64,000 bases of DNA from Mucilaginibacter sp. CSA2-8R (GTDB taxonomy: Bacteria; Bacteroidota; Bacteroidia; Sphingobacteriales; Sphingobacteriaceae), in the NCBI RefSeq assembly GCF_038806765.1, contig NZ_CP152389.1:1798001-1862000 (forward strand), read 5' to 3'. The notes under the pieces are model-generated. The model was not told the DNA's origin. It was given only the letters and a program-made list of their open reading frames with translations, and ran no database searches. Every line of letters begins with the position of its first letter. The stretch's first letter is position 1. This document shows positions 40,532 to 51,700 of this stretch, piece by piece. A program made the translations under genes and the position numbers.

Positions 40532-42277
40532 ATGAGTATGGGAAAAAATTTTACAATTTTTCTTGTCCTTTTAGTCATCTTTTTTTCGTCTTGTAAAAAA
40601 GAAGGCTTTTTGGCACAAACAGCGGTTTCAAACCTTAACGAAGATGCAATTTTTAAAGATAGCACGTATGCCACAGGATTTTTAACCAATATTTACAGCA
40701 ACATTGGCTTTAGCGAAAAAGCAAACCGTTTCTCTAATGGCGGTTTGGATGTTTGCTCGGACGAGGCAGAGCCTTATGATAATAGTAATTCAACAACAGT
40801 AGCCTTTGCTAATGGATCTGTTGATGCCAACATTGTAGCAAGCGATGCATATAACAATTGCTACACCAGCATCCGGGCCGTAAATAAACTTTTGCAACGG
40901 CTGCCAGGCATCCCGGTTACTGCAGCAACCCGTAATTCTATGAAAGGGGAGGCTATATTTTTAAGGGCCTGGTACTATTCTATTTTACTTAAGCACTACG
41001 GCGGCGTTCCAATCATTAAGGATACTGTTTATACATTTACGGATGTAATTGGGGCTCAACGGAACACTTACAGTGATTGTGTGAATTACATTTCGGCACA
41101 ATGTGATACTGCCTCAAAATATTTGCCTTTAATACAATCTGGTGTACGATATGGGCGTGCATCAAAGGCAATTTGTATGGCACTGAAGATGCGCGTTCTT
41201 TTATACGCCGCAAGTCCTTTGTTCAATGATCCATCTCCAGGAAGTGACACGCCGTTAGGTATTGCAAGTGGTGACGTAAAACCGCTGGTAGGCTATACCA
41301 ATTATGATGCTAACCGCTGGGTGCTGGCACAAAACGCAGCAAAAGCGGTGATGGATTTGGGTACGTTTAATCTTTTTACAGATACTTCTAAAACTCCTGG
41401 GCGGTCGTTTCAAAACTTATTTATTACGGGCAACAATAATAGCGAGTACATCTGGCAAGTGTTAAATCAACCCAATTCAGATTTGGAAAACATTTATGAT
41501 CCGCCATCAAGAGATGGTAAGGGCGGAGGGTTTCCGTACCAGGAAATGGTTGATGCATTTCCAATGGCCAATGGCAAAGTAATCTCTGATCCTACATCAG
41601 GTTACGACCCTAATAACCCTTACAGTAATCGCGATCCACGGCTGGCATACACTGTAAACAGAGATCAGTCTTTACTGCCGGCCAAACTTACATTTATACT
41701 TACACCGCTAAATATTTATACGGTTAACGGAAAACCGGTTGGTTTAGATGCCATATATTCAGGTACAAAAACCGGGTATTACTGTAATAAGATGCTTGAT
41801 CCAAAAGTTGCACCAAATTCGCTGGCAGCCACTCCAAGAAGTATACCACTCATTAGATATGCCGAAGTGCTGCTTAGTTACGCTGAAGCCTCAAACGAAG
41901 CAGAAGGACCCGCAAAGGCTTATCCAGTTATCGAATTAATAAGGCAGCGAGCAGGTTTAAACCCCTATCAATTGCCCTTGGGCTTAACTAAAGAACAGAT
42001 GCGTAACGTTATTCAAAACGAGCGCCGTTTAGAATTGGCTTTTGAAGGCCACCGTTTTTGGGATGTCAGACGCTGGAAATTAGGGGCAACGCAGGATAAG
42101 TTTTTTACAGGTATGGAAGTACAGCGTACAAGTGCAGGTGCATTGGTAGCTTACAAAAGGGTAGACGTTCGCCGTCATGGTTTTAAACCAGCACTTTATT
42201 TGTGGCCGTTGCCGCAAAGTGAGGTAGCTAAGTCACCTTTAACTAAGCAAAATCCAGGCTATATAGGCGCAAATTGA
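40532..42277 (+). CDS. SusD/RagB-type surface glycan-binding lipoprotein (SusD-1)
   Basis: 581 residues; lipobox FFSSC anchors it to the outer membrane. Family features: TPR-like region (RAWYYSILLKHYGGVPII, KMRVLLYAASPLFND) and the C-terminal block RLELAFEGHRFWDVRRW typical of RagB/SusD. It binds oligosaccharide on the cell surface and acts as lid for a SusC channel. Unusually, it is not next to a SusC. Two small lipoproteins follow, and the SusC lies 1.6 kb downstream. First gene of the operon behind operator 9. Confidence 0.93.
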   Translation: MSMGKNFTIFLVLLVIFFSSCKKEGFLAQTAVSNLNEDAIFKDSTYATGFLTNIYSNIGFSEKANRFSNGGLDVCSDEAEPYDNSNSTTVAFANGSVDANIVASDAYNNCYTSIRAVNKLLQRLPGIPVTAATRNSMKGEAIFLRAWYYSILLKHYGGVPIIKDTVYTFTDVIGAQRNTYSDCVNYISAQCDTASKYLPLIQSGVRYGRASKAICMALKMRVLLYAASPLFNDPSPGSDTPLGIASGDVKPLVGYTNYDANRWVLAQNAAKAVMDLGTFNLFTDTSKTPGRSFQNLFITGNNNSEYIWQVLNQPNSDLENIYDPPSRDGKGGGFPYQEMVDAFPMANGKVISDPTSGYDPNNPYSNRDPRLAYTVNRDQSLLPAKLTFILTPLNIYTVNGKPVGLDAIYSGTKTGYYCNKMLDPKVAPNSLAATPRSIPLIRYAEVLLSYAEASNEAEGPAKAYPVIELIRQRAGLNPYQLPLGLTKEQMRNVIQNERRLELAFEGHRFWDVRRWKLGATQDKFFTGMEVQRTSAGALVAYKRVDVRRHGFKPALYLWPLPQSEVAKSPLTKQNPGYIGAN

Positions 42278-42293
42278 CAAATTGGAGATTGAA

Positions 42294-42767
42294 ATGAAGA
42301 CATATATTAAATACGCTAATAACAAGGTATACAACCTTTTATTTCTGCTGATGGGCATTACTATGGTGATGTCATCATGTAAAACTGAAAAACTGACACC
42401 AGATTATACAGAATCGGTTAAAGACATTGCAGGCACATGGAAGGTAGTAAATGCCACCGTTAACGGAAACGACATCATCAAAAACATCCCAGACAATATG
42501 ACGCAAATCAGTGCCTTTAACATATCGTTTAAAGATGGTAAGTATGCATTAAAAGGGCTGGTGCCTTTTATTGTAAGCTTGGATGGCAGTTACACATTGA
42601 GTGACCCACAGTATCCTACAGATATAACTTTTGCTCCTAATGGTGGCAAAGCTATTACCACAGCATTTACGTATCCTATCACCCAAGGTCAACGCCAGCT
42701 GCAGCTTACTTTTAGCCCTGGGTGTTCGTCAAATACTTATATCTACACTTTAAGTAAAATCAATTAA
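42294..42767 (+). CDS. DUF5004-like lipocalin-fold lipoprotein
   Basis: About 157 residues from the ATG at 42294 (the TTG at 42282 is a less likely start). Lipobox VMSSC. The sequence DIAGTWKVVNATVNG with later beta-strand repeats (GSYTLSDPQYPTDITFAPNG) is typical of lipocalin-like DUF5004 domains often found beside SusC/D. Probably a surface lipoprotein with a glycan-binding or accessory role, not proven for this family. 16 nt after SusD-1 and 12 nt before the DUF4961-like gene, so it belongs to the same operon. Confidence 0.65.
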   Translation: MKTYIKYANNKVYNLLFLLMGITMVMSSCKTEKLTPDYTESVKDIAGTWKVVNATVNGNDIIKNIPDNMTQISAFNISFKDGKYALKGLVPFIVSLDGSYTLSDPQYPTDITFAPNGGKAITTAFTYPITQGQRQLQLTFSPGCSSNTYIYTLSKIN

Positions 42768-42779
42768 TCGCACAAAATT

Positions 42780-43784
42780 ATGATGACACGTATACATATC
42801 AGCAGGCAGCGATTTATAAAATATTTTTCATTAGCTCTAATTTTGTTTGTATTAGCTAATTGTACTGCTACAATTGATAGTATTATCCAACCGCTGTCGG
42901 CCAAGGTAAATGACGTTATTTCGGTTAAGCTTAATACGACATTCCAGGCTGATGCAACTTCTGATCCGCAAACAATTATTGTAGGCATTTTGGCTCCTAA
43001 GAGCTGGAAATTGGGCCAGGGCGGCAACACTGCCGTTACCATTTCCTCTGTTAAGGGCGACGGTACTTTGTCATTAATGCCATCAAGCAATATTGCTGCT
43101 GGTGCTGTAAACGGCGAAAACTGGGCTACCCGATTCAAAAACAGATTTGGTATTGGCCCAAATTACATTGACGATATGGAATGGGTAGTTTTTAGAACTG
43201 ACGCAAGGTACGTTGGTAATGGAGGAGAACGAATTGCTACTGTATTTAATATAAAAATGAAAGTAGGTGTGGACAATAAAAATACCACAGTGAAGTTAGG
43301 CTACGTAATTTGTAACGAAACTAATGGTGTGAATCCAGGAGACGAAAACGTATACTGGAACGTGAAATACACCGATTGTATGTCGGTTACCGGAGGCAAA
43401 GGCGATCTGGTTGATTTTTGTAATCCGGCACTAACCATATTAACGCCTGCCAAGGTATTGGATAACGAGTATGTAAGTATTCTGTTCGACAATACCATCA
43501 TCTCCACCAAACTTACAGGGTCAGACAATACTTACCTGTGCGCTACAGCACACACTACTGATAATCAGGATATTGTAGTGTGCTCTCAGGATGATAAAAC
43601 AAAAATGATTAAGGTTGCCGATAACAAGTATAGCATTACACTATGGCCTAAAGGGTACTTCAAGGTTCCGGATGGTAAAACGCTGGCCAGTATTGATTAC
43701 TATATCACTGATAAAACAGGCGCTATCAAAGTAGGCTACGCTAATACCAACACTCCGTTTAAGCTCACTTTCACCTGCGAATAA
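42780..43784 (+). CDS. DUF4961-like surface lipoprotein
   Basis: 334 residues, lipobox LANC after a hydrophobic helix (YFSLALILFVLANC). The mature part is beta-rich (IIVGILAPKSWKLGQGG, ATVFNIKMKVGV, VKLGYVICNETNGVN) and looks like the DUF4961 proteins that occur in Sphingobacteriaceae PULs, a domain name I assign from memory. No catalytic motif. In PULs, proteins at this position are often surface glycan-binding proteins (SGBP), and I infer that role. It lies between the DUF5004-like gene and SusC-1. Confidence 0.6.
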   Translation: MMTRIHISRQRFIKYFSLALILFVLANCTATIDSIIQPLSAKVNDVISVKLNTTFQADATSDPQTIIVGILAPKSWKLGQGGNTAVTISSVKGDGTLSLMPSSNIAAGAVNGENWATRFKNRFGIGPNYIDDMEWVVFRTDARYVGNGGERIATVFNIKMKVGVDNKNTTVKLGYVICNETNGVNPGDENVYWNVKYTDCMSVTGGKGDLVDFCNPALTILTPAKVLDNEYVSILFDNTIISTKLTGSDNTYLCATAHTTDNQDIVVCSQDDKTKMIKVADNKYSITLWPKGYFKVPDGKTLASIDYYITDKTGAIKVGYANTNTPFKLTFTCE

Positions 43785-43845
43785 TTATTAAATGGTTTTA
43801 ACTAAGCATGTAATACGCCTTACGCCGGGCGTAAGCACCTATAAT

Positions 43846-46800
43846 ATGCCAAAAAAAAACTGTAAAACATCAAGTATGCTTCAAAAATATTTACTCAAAC
43901 GCTTGCCTTTGCTCATAAGCTTTATGCTTTTAGGTTTAGCAACGGCTTTAGCACAAACAACCATTGCACAGGATACTGCGAGGATGGCTGTAAAGCCAGG
44001 ATATATAAGTGGTAAAGTGGTAAACCTGTACAACGTGCCCTTAAAAAATGCAAGGGTAGCCGTTATTGGAACTCGGGATACTACCTCAACCGATCGCGAT
44101 GGTATGTTTACTATAAAGGCAACTGCCGGCAATAAATTAACTGTTAAAGCTAAAGGGTTTAATGTGACCAACTACCGCGTTAGCAAAACCAGTCGCGCAA
44201 TAACTATACAGGTAGGGGAGCTGTATATAAAACAGCCTGAGCAACTTAGCGTGCTTTACGATACTATTAAAGCAAGCGAAAACCTCTCTGCCATCTCTAC
44301 AGTTTATACCAACCAGTTAACAACAACGCCGGCGTCATTATATACATATGCGTTGCCTGGCCGGTTGGCTGGCTTATACACTAAGCAAAATAGTGGGTTT
44401 CCTGGCGCGCAAACAAATTCACCTACCAGTACCGGACTTGGCGGTATCCAATATGTTTTTAACGCTGCCAGCAGTACTAATGATAATAATGGACAAATTT
44501 CGTTACAGTCTCGCGGCTCAGATAACGCTCCAATAACTGTGATTGATGGTGTGCAACGTGAATTATCATCCATTGATCCTGAATCAATTGAATCTGTTTC
44601 TTTGCTTAGGGATGGCTTGTCAACCATTTTGTTGGGTGTTAACAGTTCAAACAGCGTTTTGCTGGTAACTACCAAGAGACCACAGATTGGTAAAACGTTA
44701 ATTTCTGGCACTGCTCAATATGGTTTGCAGCAACCGCTTGGTTTGCCAACCCCTTTATCATCATTTCAGTATGGCTATCTGCTTAATGAAGCCTTGCTCA
44801 ATGATGGTAAGGCCCCATTATATACGTCGGCTGATTTAAACGCCTATAAAAATCAAACAGATATTTATGGCCATCCTGATGTAAATTGGTTTAATACGCT
44901 GTTAAGAAAAACATCACCACTGCAAAGTTACAAGGTAAACATTACCGGAGGTAACAGCGTGGCTAAGTTTATTGTATCGTTAAATTACTTTAACCAGGCC
45001 GGATTATTTAAAAACGACAGTTCGGTACCCTATAATACTAACAATGGTTTAAACAGGTACATACTCAATAGCGATATCAATATTAATGCAACTAAAAACT
45101 TTAATATTGACTTGCAATTATTTGGCAGGGTTCAAAGTATTATTTATCCTGGTCAGCCTTCCATAGGTATTGGTGGTCTTTTGTCAACACTGTACAGCAT
45201 CCCAAACAATGCTTATCCAATTCGTAACGCCGACGGCAGCTTTCCTGGCTCCAACGATTCATTTTACCAAAATAACATCATTGCGCAGTCTCAATTTTCT
45301 GGCTATACCAATACCCAAAATCACGATATACTCACCAATCTTGATCTGAAATACAATTTGGGTAGTGTATTAAAAGGCTTGTCGGTTAGAGGAAAAGGCA
45401 ACTTTGCAATCAATTCTCAAAACTTTATTGATCGTAGTTTACAAAACTCCGTATACCAGTTTAACCCTGTCACAAACGGATACAACGTTTTTGGTAAAAC
45501 GATTGCTCAAAGCAATTCTTTTTCTAACGTATCTAACTCGAGATACGCCTATGGCCAAGCCGCCTTAGCTTACAACAATAGCTTTGGTAAAAATAACTTT
45601 AACTCCTCCTTGTTTTATGATTACCGATCGGTGGTGCTTACTTATGATTTACCGAGGGTTTTTCAAAACCGGGCCTTTAACATAGCTTATAATTATGATG
45701 GTAAATATTTTGCCACTGGTTCGGTAAACAACAGTTCAGATGATCGTTATCCTCCTGGCAATCAATCTTACTTCTTCTATGCTGGAGGTTTAGGCTGGCA
45801 AATGGGTAAAGAAAACTTCATGAAAAATTTAACCTGGATTAGTTCATGGAAGTGGCGTGCTACTTATGCTAATACCGGAAACGATGTACTGGGTTATTTT
45901 GACTATCGGGCAACATTCGAGGGCGGTGGCAATGGCTATCCTCAAGGTACCGGCTATATAACTGGTAACGGTTATACCGAATCTAATTATATTGTTAACC
46001 CAAATGTCAGACCCGAGCGTGCTCATAAAATTAACATCGGCACAGACATCGCCTTTTGGGATCAAAAGTTTTTGCTTACAGCTGACTATTATAATAACCG
46101 GTATTATGACTTGTTGCAGACGAGAGGTAAATCGAGTCTGATTGCCGGAGTACCTAAGTTCCCGTCAGAAAATATTGGAATTAATAAATATGAAGGCGCA
46201 GAGGTTACGCTAACGTATCAGAACCACTTGAATGATTTTAATTATTTCATCACAGGCAACGGAAATATATCTGCAAGTAAAAGGATATACTCCGACGAGT
46301 TGCAACAAGTTTATCCATGGCTTGCACTAACAGGCCGTTCTCTGCGTACAGGTTATGGTTATATAGCAGAGGGTTTTTTCCAATCGCAGCAAGAAATTAA
46401 TTCCAGTGCAAAATATTTTAATTATACAGCTAAGCCTGGCGATATTAAATACAAAGACTTAAATGGCGATGGAATAATAAACAACTTTGACGTATATCCC
46501 ATTGCAAATGTTCGTCCGCTTATATACTACGGTTTAAACCTGGGTTTCAATTACAAAGGGTTTAATTTTAGTATGCTTTTGCAAGGGGTGGCCAACAACC
46601 AGATTATATTTAATCAAATGGACGTTACTCAGGGATTTGATTACAAAGGCTTTCTTAGCGCTCCATACGGGCAGGCTTATACTACTATATTAAACCGGTG
46701 GACGCCGGAAAATGCAGCGACAGCAACATCTCCAAGGTTAACAGCCGGTCCAAATGGTAATAATGGTTTACCGTCTACTTTTTACTTGCATTCCGGCAAT

Positions 46801-47004
46801 TATGTCCGTTTAAAAAATGCTGAGATAGGCTACACCATACCCTATCGTTTAACCGGCCGGATCAATGTATCGAGCGTTAGATTTTTTGTAAATGGCTTAA
46901 ATCTGATTACTGTGGCTGGCTACAAAGGTATTGATCCGGAAGTTAATGGTACGGCTTATCCAATACAACGTGTATTCAACGCAGGTGTAAACGTAAAGCT
47001 TTAA
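43846..47004 (+). CDS. SusC/RagA TonB-dependent transporter (SusC-1)
   Basis: About 1050 residues. In-frame ATGs at 43792, 43846 and 43876 are possible. The signal peptide (LPLLISFMLLGLATALAQ) needs one of the later two, and I give 43846. A carboxypeptidase-like domain (YISGKVVNLYNVPLKNARVA) is followed by a TonB-box-like QPEQLSVLYD, the plug (PGRLAGLYTKQNSGFPGAQT, ITVIDGVQRELSSIDPESIE) and a 22-strand-type barrel ending in FNAGVNVKL. There is no STN domain. It imports oligosaccharide through the outer membrane with TonB energy. 13 nt from SusD-2, which makes this the regular SusC-SusD pair of the operon. Confidence 0.93.
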   Translation: MPKKNCKTSSMLQKYLLKRLPLLISFMLLGLATALAQTTIAQDTARMAVKPGYISGKVVNLYNVPLKNARVAVIGTRDTTSTDRDGMFTIKATAGNKLTVKAKGFNVTNYRVSKTSRAITIQVGELYIKQPEQLSVLYDTIKASENLSAISTVYTNQLTTTPASLYTYALPGRLAGLYTKQNSGFPGAQTNSPTSTGLGGIQYVFNAASSTNDNNGQISLQSRGSDNAPITVIDGVQRELSSIDPESIESVSLLRDGLSTILLGVNSSNSVLLVTTKRPQIGKTLISGTAQYGLQQPLGLPTPLSSFQYGYLLNEALLNDGKAPLYTSADLNAYKNQTDIYGHPDVNWFNTLLRKTSPLQSYKVNITGGNSVAKFIVSLNYFNQAGLFKNDSSVPYNTNNGLNRYILNSDININATKNFNIDLQLFGRVQSIIYPGQPSIGIGGLLSTLYSIPNNAYPIRNADGSFPGSNDSFYQNNIIAQSQFSGYTNTQNHDILTNLDLKYNLGSVLKGLSVRGKGNFAINSQNFIDRSLQNSVYQFNPVTNGYNVFGKTIAQSNSFSNVSNSRYAYGQAALAYNNSFGKNNFNSSLFYDYRSVVLTYDLPRVFQNRAFNIAYNYDGKYFATGSVNNSSDDRYPPGNQSYFFYAGGLGWQMGKENFMKNLTWISSWKWRATYANTGNDVLGYFDYRATFEGGGNGYPQGTGYITGNGYTESNYIVNPNVRPERAHKINIGTDIAFWDQKFLLTADYYNNRYYDLLQTRGKSSLIAGVPKFPSENIGINKYEGAEVTLTYQNHLNDFNYFITGNGNISASKRIYSDELQQVYPWLALTGRSLRTGYGYIAEGFFQSQQEINSSAKYFNYTAKPGDIKYKDLNGDGIINNFDVYPIANVRPLIYYGLNLGFNYKGFNFSMLLQGVANNQIIFNQMDVTQGFDYKGFLSAPYGQAYTTILNRWTPENAATATSPRLTAGPNGNNGLPSTFYLHSGNYVRLKNAEIGYTIPYRLTGRINVSSVRFFVNGLNLITVAGYKGIDPEVNGTAYPIQRVFNAGVNVKL

Positions 47005-47017
47005 ATAAAATTATATT

Positions 47018-48730
47018 ATGGGAAGATATATATACATACTATGCATAGGCTTGTTGGCATTGCTTATGGGCAGTTGCAAAAAATATGAGCCGTTTCCGGC
47101 CGAGCAACGCACTATAGAGTTTGCTTTTAATCCACAGGATTCATTAGGGAATAATGCGTATGCTTTTTTAAATGGTGTTTATTCTTTTTTACCAAACGGA
47201 CATAACAGGATTGCCGGATCGGATTACCTGGACGCCGCTTCGGGCGATGCGATATCATCAGGTAACAGCACAACGTCCGAGATATACAATTTATCAACCG
47301 GGGCTTATAACTCTTCGTCTATACCACAGTCCGAAAACGTTTGGGGACAGTATTACAGCGGCATTCGTAAAGCAAATTTTGTTATTAATAATGTTTTAAC
47401 TGTTCCGGTAAAGCAGGAAGTTAGAACTGGTATATCTATGAAATATGCCTGGCGTAACGAAGCTCGTTTTTTAAGAGCCTTATTTTATTTTGAGTTGCTT
47501 AAACGTTATGGAGGTATTACACTGGTTGGCAACAAAATATTTGACGTTACCAGTGATTTAAATTTACCACGCAACTCGTTCGAAGAGTGTGTAAATTATA
47601 TTGTTAATGAGTGTGACGCCATTAAAGATACCATGCTTACAGCGCCATTAGCAAATCCAAACCTGTATTCGCAACGTGCTACTAATGGAGCGGCGCTTGC
47701 CCTTAAGGCAAAGGTTTTATTATATGCAGCCAGCCCGTTATTTAACGGTGGAAACATAGATGGTGGTAATCCGCTAACCGGTTATACCAGTTACAGTGCC
47801 GACCGGTGGGCAAAGGCGGCTGCAGCCGCAAAAGCCGTGATGGATTTAAATGCATATTCATTAGTATCGGGTTTAAATAATGCGTTTATAACCCAAGTGC
47901 CGGCCAATACCGAAACAATTTTTAGCCGCGCTTACGGTATTGCGAGCGATATAGAAAGGAAAAACGGGCCAATTGGGTTTAGTACTAACCCACCAAGTTT
48001 AGGTAACACCAGCCCAACTCAGAATTTGGTTGATGCTTTTCCGATGGCTAATGGCTTAGCCATTACGGCAGCAGGTTCTGGATACAATCCTGCTAACCCA
48101 TATGCCAATCGCGATCCGCGTTTAGCAGCAACAGTATTTTGCAACGGCGCGCCTTGGCTTAACGGTACGGTGCAAACTTTTGAGGGTGGCCGTAGTAAGC
48201 CAAACAACGGCACACAGCAAACCACCACCGGGTATTACATGCGCAAGTTTATGGGACCGTACGAAAATCAAAGTACGTTTGGCGGGGTGCCTGAGGACTG
48301 GCATATATTTAGGTATGCGGATGTGCTGCTATCATATGCCGAAGCTCAGAACGAATTTTTGAGCAGCCCGGACGTATCAGTTTACACTGCTGTTGAGCAA
48401 ATAAGAAAAAGAGCAGGTTTAACCACTTACCAACTACCTGCCGGACTGACAAGGGATGCTATGCGAGCTGTGATACAAAACGAAAGACGCCTGGAGCTTG
48501 CCTTTGAAGAGAACCGGTACTTTGATATACGACGCTGGAAAACTGCTGAAAGTATTTTAAACCAGCCCCGCCGTGGTGTACAGATTATCAATGATCCGGT
48601 ATCTGGTTTAAGCTACAACTATGTCACAGCATTCAACTCAAAGTTTATTGCGCCAAAAATGTACTTGTCACCTATACCTTTTGACGAAATCCGGAAAGCA
48701 TCTAATCTCAAACAAAATCCGGGATGGTAA
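47018..48730 (+). CDS. SusD/RagB-type lipoprotein (SusD-2)
   Basis: 570 residues, lipobox LMGSC. SusD features: FLRALFYFELLKRYGGITLV, KAKVLLYAASPLFNG and RRLELAFEENRYFDIRRW near the C-terminus. It is the outer-membrane lid partner of SusC-1, 13 nt before it. SusD-1 and SusD-2 are clearly paralogous but diverged, so they probably bind different oligosaccharides or different ends of the same one. Followed after 37 nt by SusC-2. Confidence 0.94.
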   Translation: MGRYIYILCIGLLALLMGSCKKYEPFPAEQRTIEFAFNPQDSLGNNAYAFLNGVYSFLPNGHNRIAGSDYLDAASGDAISSGNSTTSEIYNLSTGAYNSSSIPQSENVWGQYYSGIRKANFVINNVLTVPVKQEVRTGISMKYAWRNEARFLRALFYFELLKRYGGITLVGNKIFDVTSDLNLPRNSFEECVNYIVNECDAIKDTMLTAPLANPNLYSQRATNGAALALKAKVLLYAASPLFNGGNIDGGNPLTGYTSYSADRWAKAAAAAKAVMDLNAYSLVSGLNNAFITQVPANTETIFSRAYGIASDIERKNGPIGFSTNPPSLGNTSPTQNLVDAFPMANGLAITAAGSGYNPANPYANRDPRLAATVFCNGAPWLNGTVQTFEGGRSKPNNGTQQTTTGYYMRKFMGPYENQSTFGGVPEDWHIFRYADVLLSYAEAQNEFLSSPDVSVYTAVEQIRKRAGLTTYQLPAGLTRDAMRAVIQNERRLELAFEENRYFDIRRWKTAESILNQPRRGVQIINDPVSGLSYNYVTAFNSKFIAPKMYLSPIPFDEIRKASNLKQNPGW

Positions 48731-48767
48731 CCATTTCTTTACTGATATCAAGAATCTAAACTTAGTT

Positions 48768-51700
48768 ATGAGAATAATATTACTCACTATAATACTGCCA
48801 TTACTGTTTATTAACCAGTTAATGGCACAATCAAGGGTGGTTACAGGTACGGTTAAAGATGCCAATGGTGTATTGCCAGGGGTTACCGTTCGCGAAAAGG
48901 ATGTTCCTAATAATTTGGCTATCGCTAATTCGAGCGGGCGCTTTTCTATAACATTGCGTGGCAAGCTCAACATCATTGTTGTAAAATATATCGGTTACGA
49001 CGATAGGGAGGTGAAAATTGTACCTGGTAAAAAAGACTACGACATCACGCTTCAGGCCAACAAGCAAGGGCTGGATCAGGTAGTGGTATTGGGCTATAAA
49101 CCAGCCAGCCGTATAACCAATACCGGTGCCGTGAGCCAAATTGCCGCTTCGGAGGTAAGAACTGTGCCTACCGCCAATATACAAAATACTTTAGCCGGTC
49201 GTTTACCAGGCTTTTATTCGCAGCAAACATCCGGTCAGCCGGGCCGTGATGCGGCTACTTTCTTTATCCGGGGGCAAAGTTCAATTAATGGTTCCAATAC
49301 GCCTTTAATTATTGTTGACGATGTGGAGTATCAGCCCGACCAACTGCAACAAATTAACGTTAACGAAATTGAAACCGTTACGATTTTAAAAGATGCGTCT
49401 ACTACGGCTGTGTATGGTATTAAAGGGGCAAACGGCGTATTAGTAATTACTACCCGCAGAGGTAAAGTCGGAGCTCCACAAGTTAACCTAAGGGTCGAAA
49501 CCGGTATTCAATCACCAACTAAATATCCTCAGTTTTTAAACGCTTTTGAAACTGCCAAGCTGGTAAACGAAGCAGAGAATAATTATAATACAGCTTACGG
49601 AATTGCTAACGGCACCTTATCATTCACTCAACAAGACTTAGATGCTTTTAGAACCGGCAGTGATCCTTATGGTCACCCAGACATTAACTGGTACCATGCC
49701 ATTTTAAAACGGCAAACCTTTCAAAGTAATACTAACCTCGATATTTCGGGTGGTAACAATTTAGTAAGATACTTCATAACTGGTGGAGCACTATCGCAGA
49801 ATGGTTTACTGCGTAATTTCTCTGATCCGGCCAACGAAATTAATAGCGATTATAATTATAAGCGATATAATTTCAGGGCAAACCTTGACTTAAAAGCTAA
49901 CAAGAACCTAACGGTAAGGTTAGATTTAAGTACCCGCTTCGGCTTACTAAATCAACCACATGCATCCAATATTTTGGGTGAGATTTATGACTTTACAAAA
50001 ATTACACCTTATTCGGCACCTTTTTTAAACCCCAACGGCAGTTATGCATATGCTTACTCGCAGTTTAACTCAAATTCATACAAAAATACACCACTCCAGT
50101 TGTCAACTATTAATGCTCGTTTAGCAAACGGAGGTTATGACCGTAGTACACGCACCGATTTTAATTCGCTTTTTGATGTAAACGAAAAGTTAGACGCCAT
50201 TACCCCAGGCTTGTCGTTAACCGGGCGTTTTAGCTATTCGAGCATTGAACAGTATACAAAAAAACTGTACCGGTACGGCGCAGCAGGCGGCTCTTTTAGT
50301 CCACCAAGTTATTACTACAACCCGGTTAACCAGCAATATACACTTGACCCAAGGCAGCAGTATGTATTACCTGATTATAATAAAGCTGGTTATACAGATT
50401 CGTACATTACCAGGGTAAACCTGCAAGGCTTTTTAACTTATGACCGTACTTTTTCTCAAGACCATCATGTGTCTGCTTTATTACTTTACAATCAATATCA
50501 AGATAATGATCAGGCTAATCCGCCATCAAAGTTTTCCGGCCAGTCTATAAGAGTAGGGTATGGCTATAAGCAAAAATATTTGATAGATTTCAACGGTGCA
50601 TATAACGGTACTGATCGTTTTGCCAGCAACAACCGTTTTGGATTTTTTCCTGCAGTATCTGTGGCCTACAATATTGCTAACGAGGACTTCTTTAAAAACA
50701 ACGTAAAATTTGTTTCGTTACTAAAGTTAAGAGGATCTTACGGTAAGGTGGGTTCTGATGCAATTGGTGGTTCCCGTTATATTTACTCACAATATTATAA
50801 CGGTGGCGGCGGCTATAACTTTGGTGTTAGCCCGGTGGGTTTTAGCGGCTACTCAGAAGGTACCTTAGCTAACCCTAATGTTTACTGGGAGTCGCAACGT
50901 GAGTTGAATATTGGCTTAGATTTCAATATGTTTAATGATAAGCTGACCGGTAACATTGAAGTATTCCGTAATGTGCGCTATGATCAGCTAATTTTCCCAG
51001 GCGATATCTCAAATATCCTGGGTGTAGGCGTGCCTCCGGTAAATGCAGGCAAAACCTTAAATCGAGGTATAGAGGGGCAGTTGTCTTATCGCGCGTCAGT
51101 AGGCCAGTTCTTATTCTCTACAACTTTGACGGCCTCATTTGCCAAAAACAAAATCTTGTATCAAAGAGAAGCTGCACCGGCTTATTCATGGCTTTATCGC
51201 ACAGGGCACTCAATAGGGCAGCCGTTTGGTTACCATTTTATAGGATATTATACGCCTGAAGATATCGCTAAGATTAATAGTAACGCAACAGATAAACCTG
51301 CTTTACCCGTTAACGGTACCAGAGTGCAGGCCGGTGATTTAAAATATCAGGATTTAAACGGCGATGGCAAAATCGACCTTTACGATCAGCAAGCTATAGG
51401 TAAGCCAAACGTTCCAAACACCGTTTTAGGTTTAAATCTGGGTTTTGGTTATAAAGGCTTTACATTAAATGTTTTATTACAGGGAGCAATGGGATACAGT
51501 TTTGCCGTTGTAGGTACCGGAATAGAACCGTTTAAAAGCCAGTTCCAACCTATTCATCTTGAACGCTGGACACCGGCTACTGCTAACACTGCCACTTTCC
51601 CCAGCTTAACAACAGATCCGCTTAGCGTAAGCAGTCCAACAAATTACTTATCTGATTATTGGTTACTTAACGCACGTTACGTTCGTTTAAAAAGTTTGGA

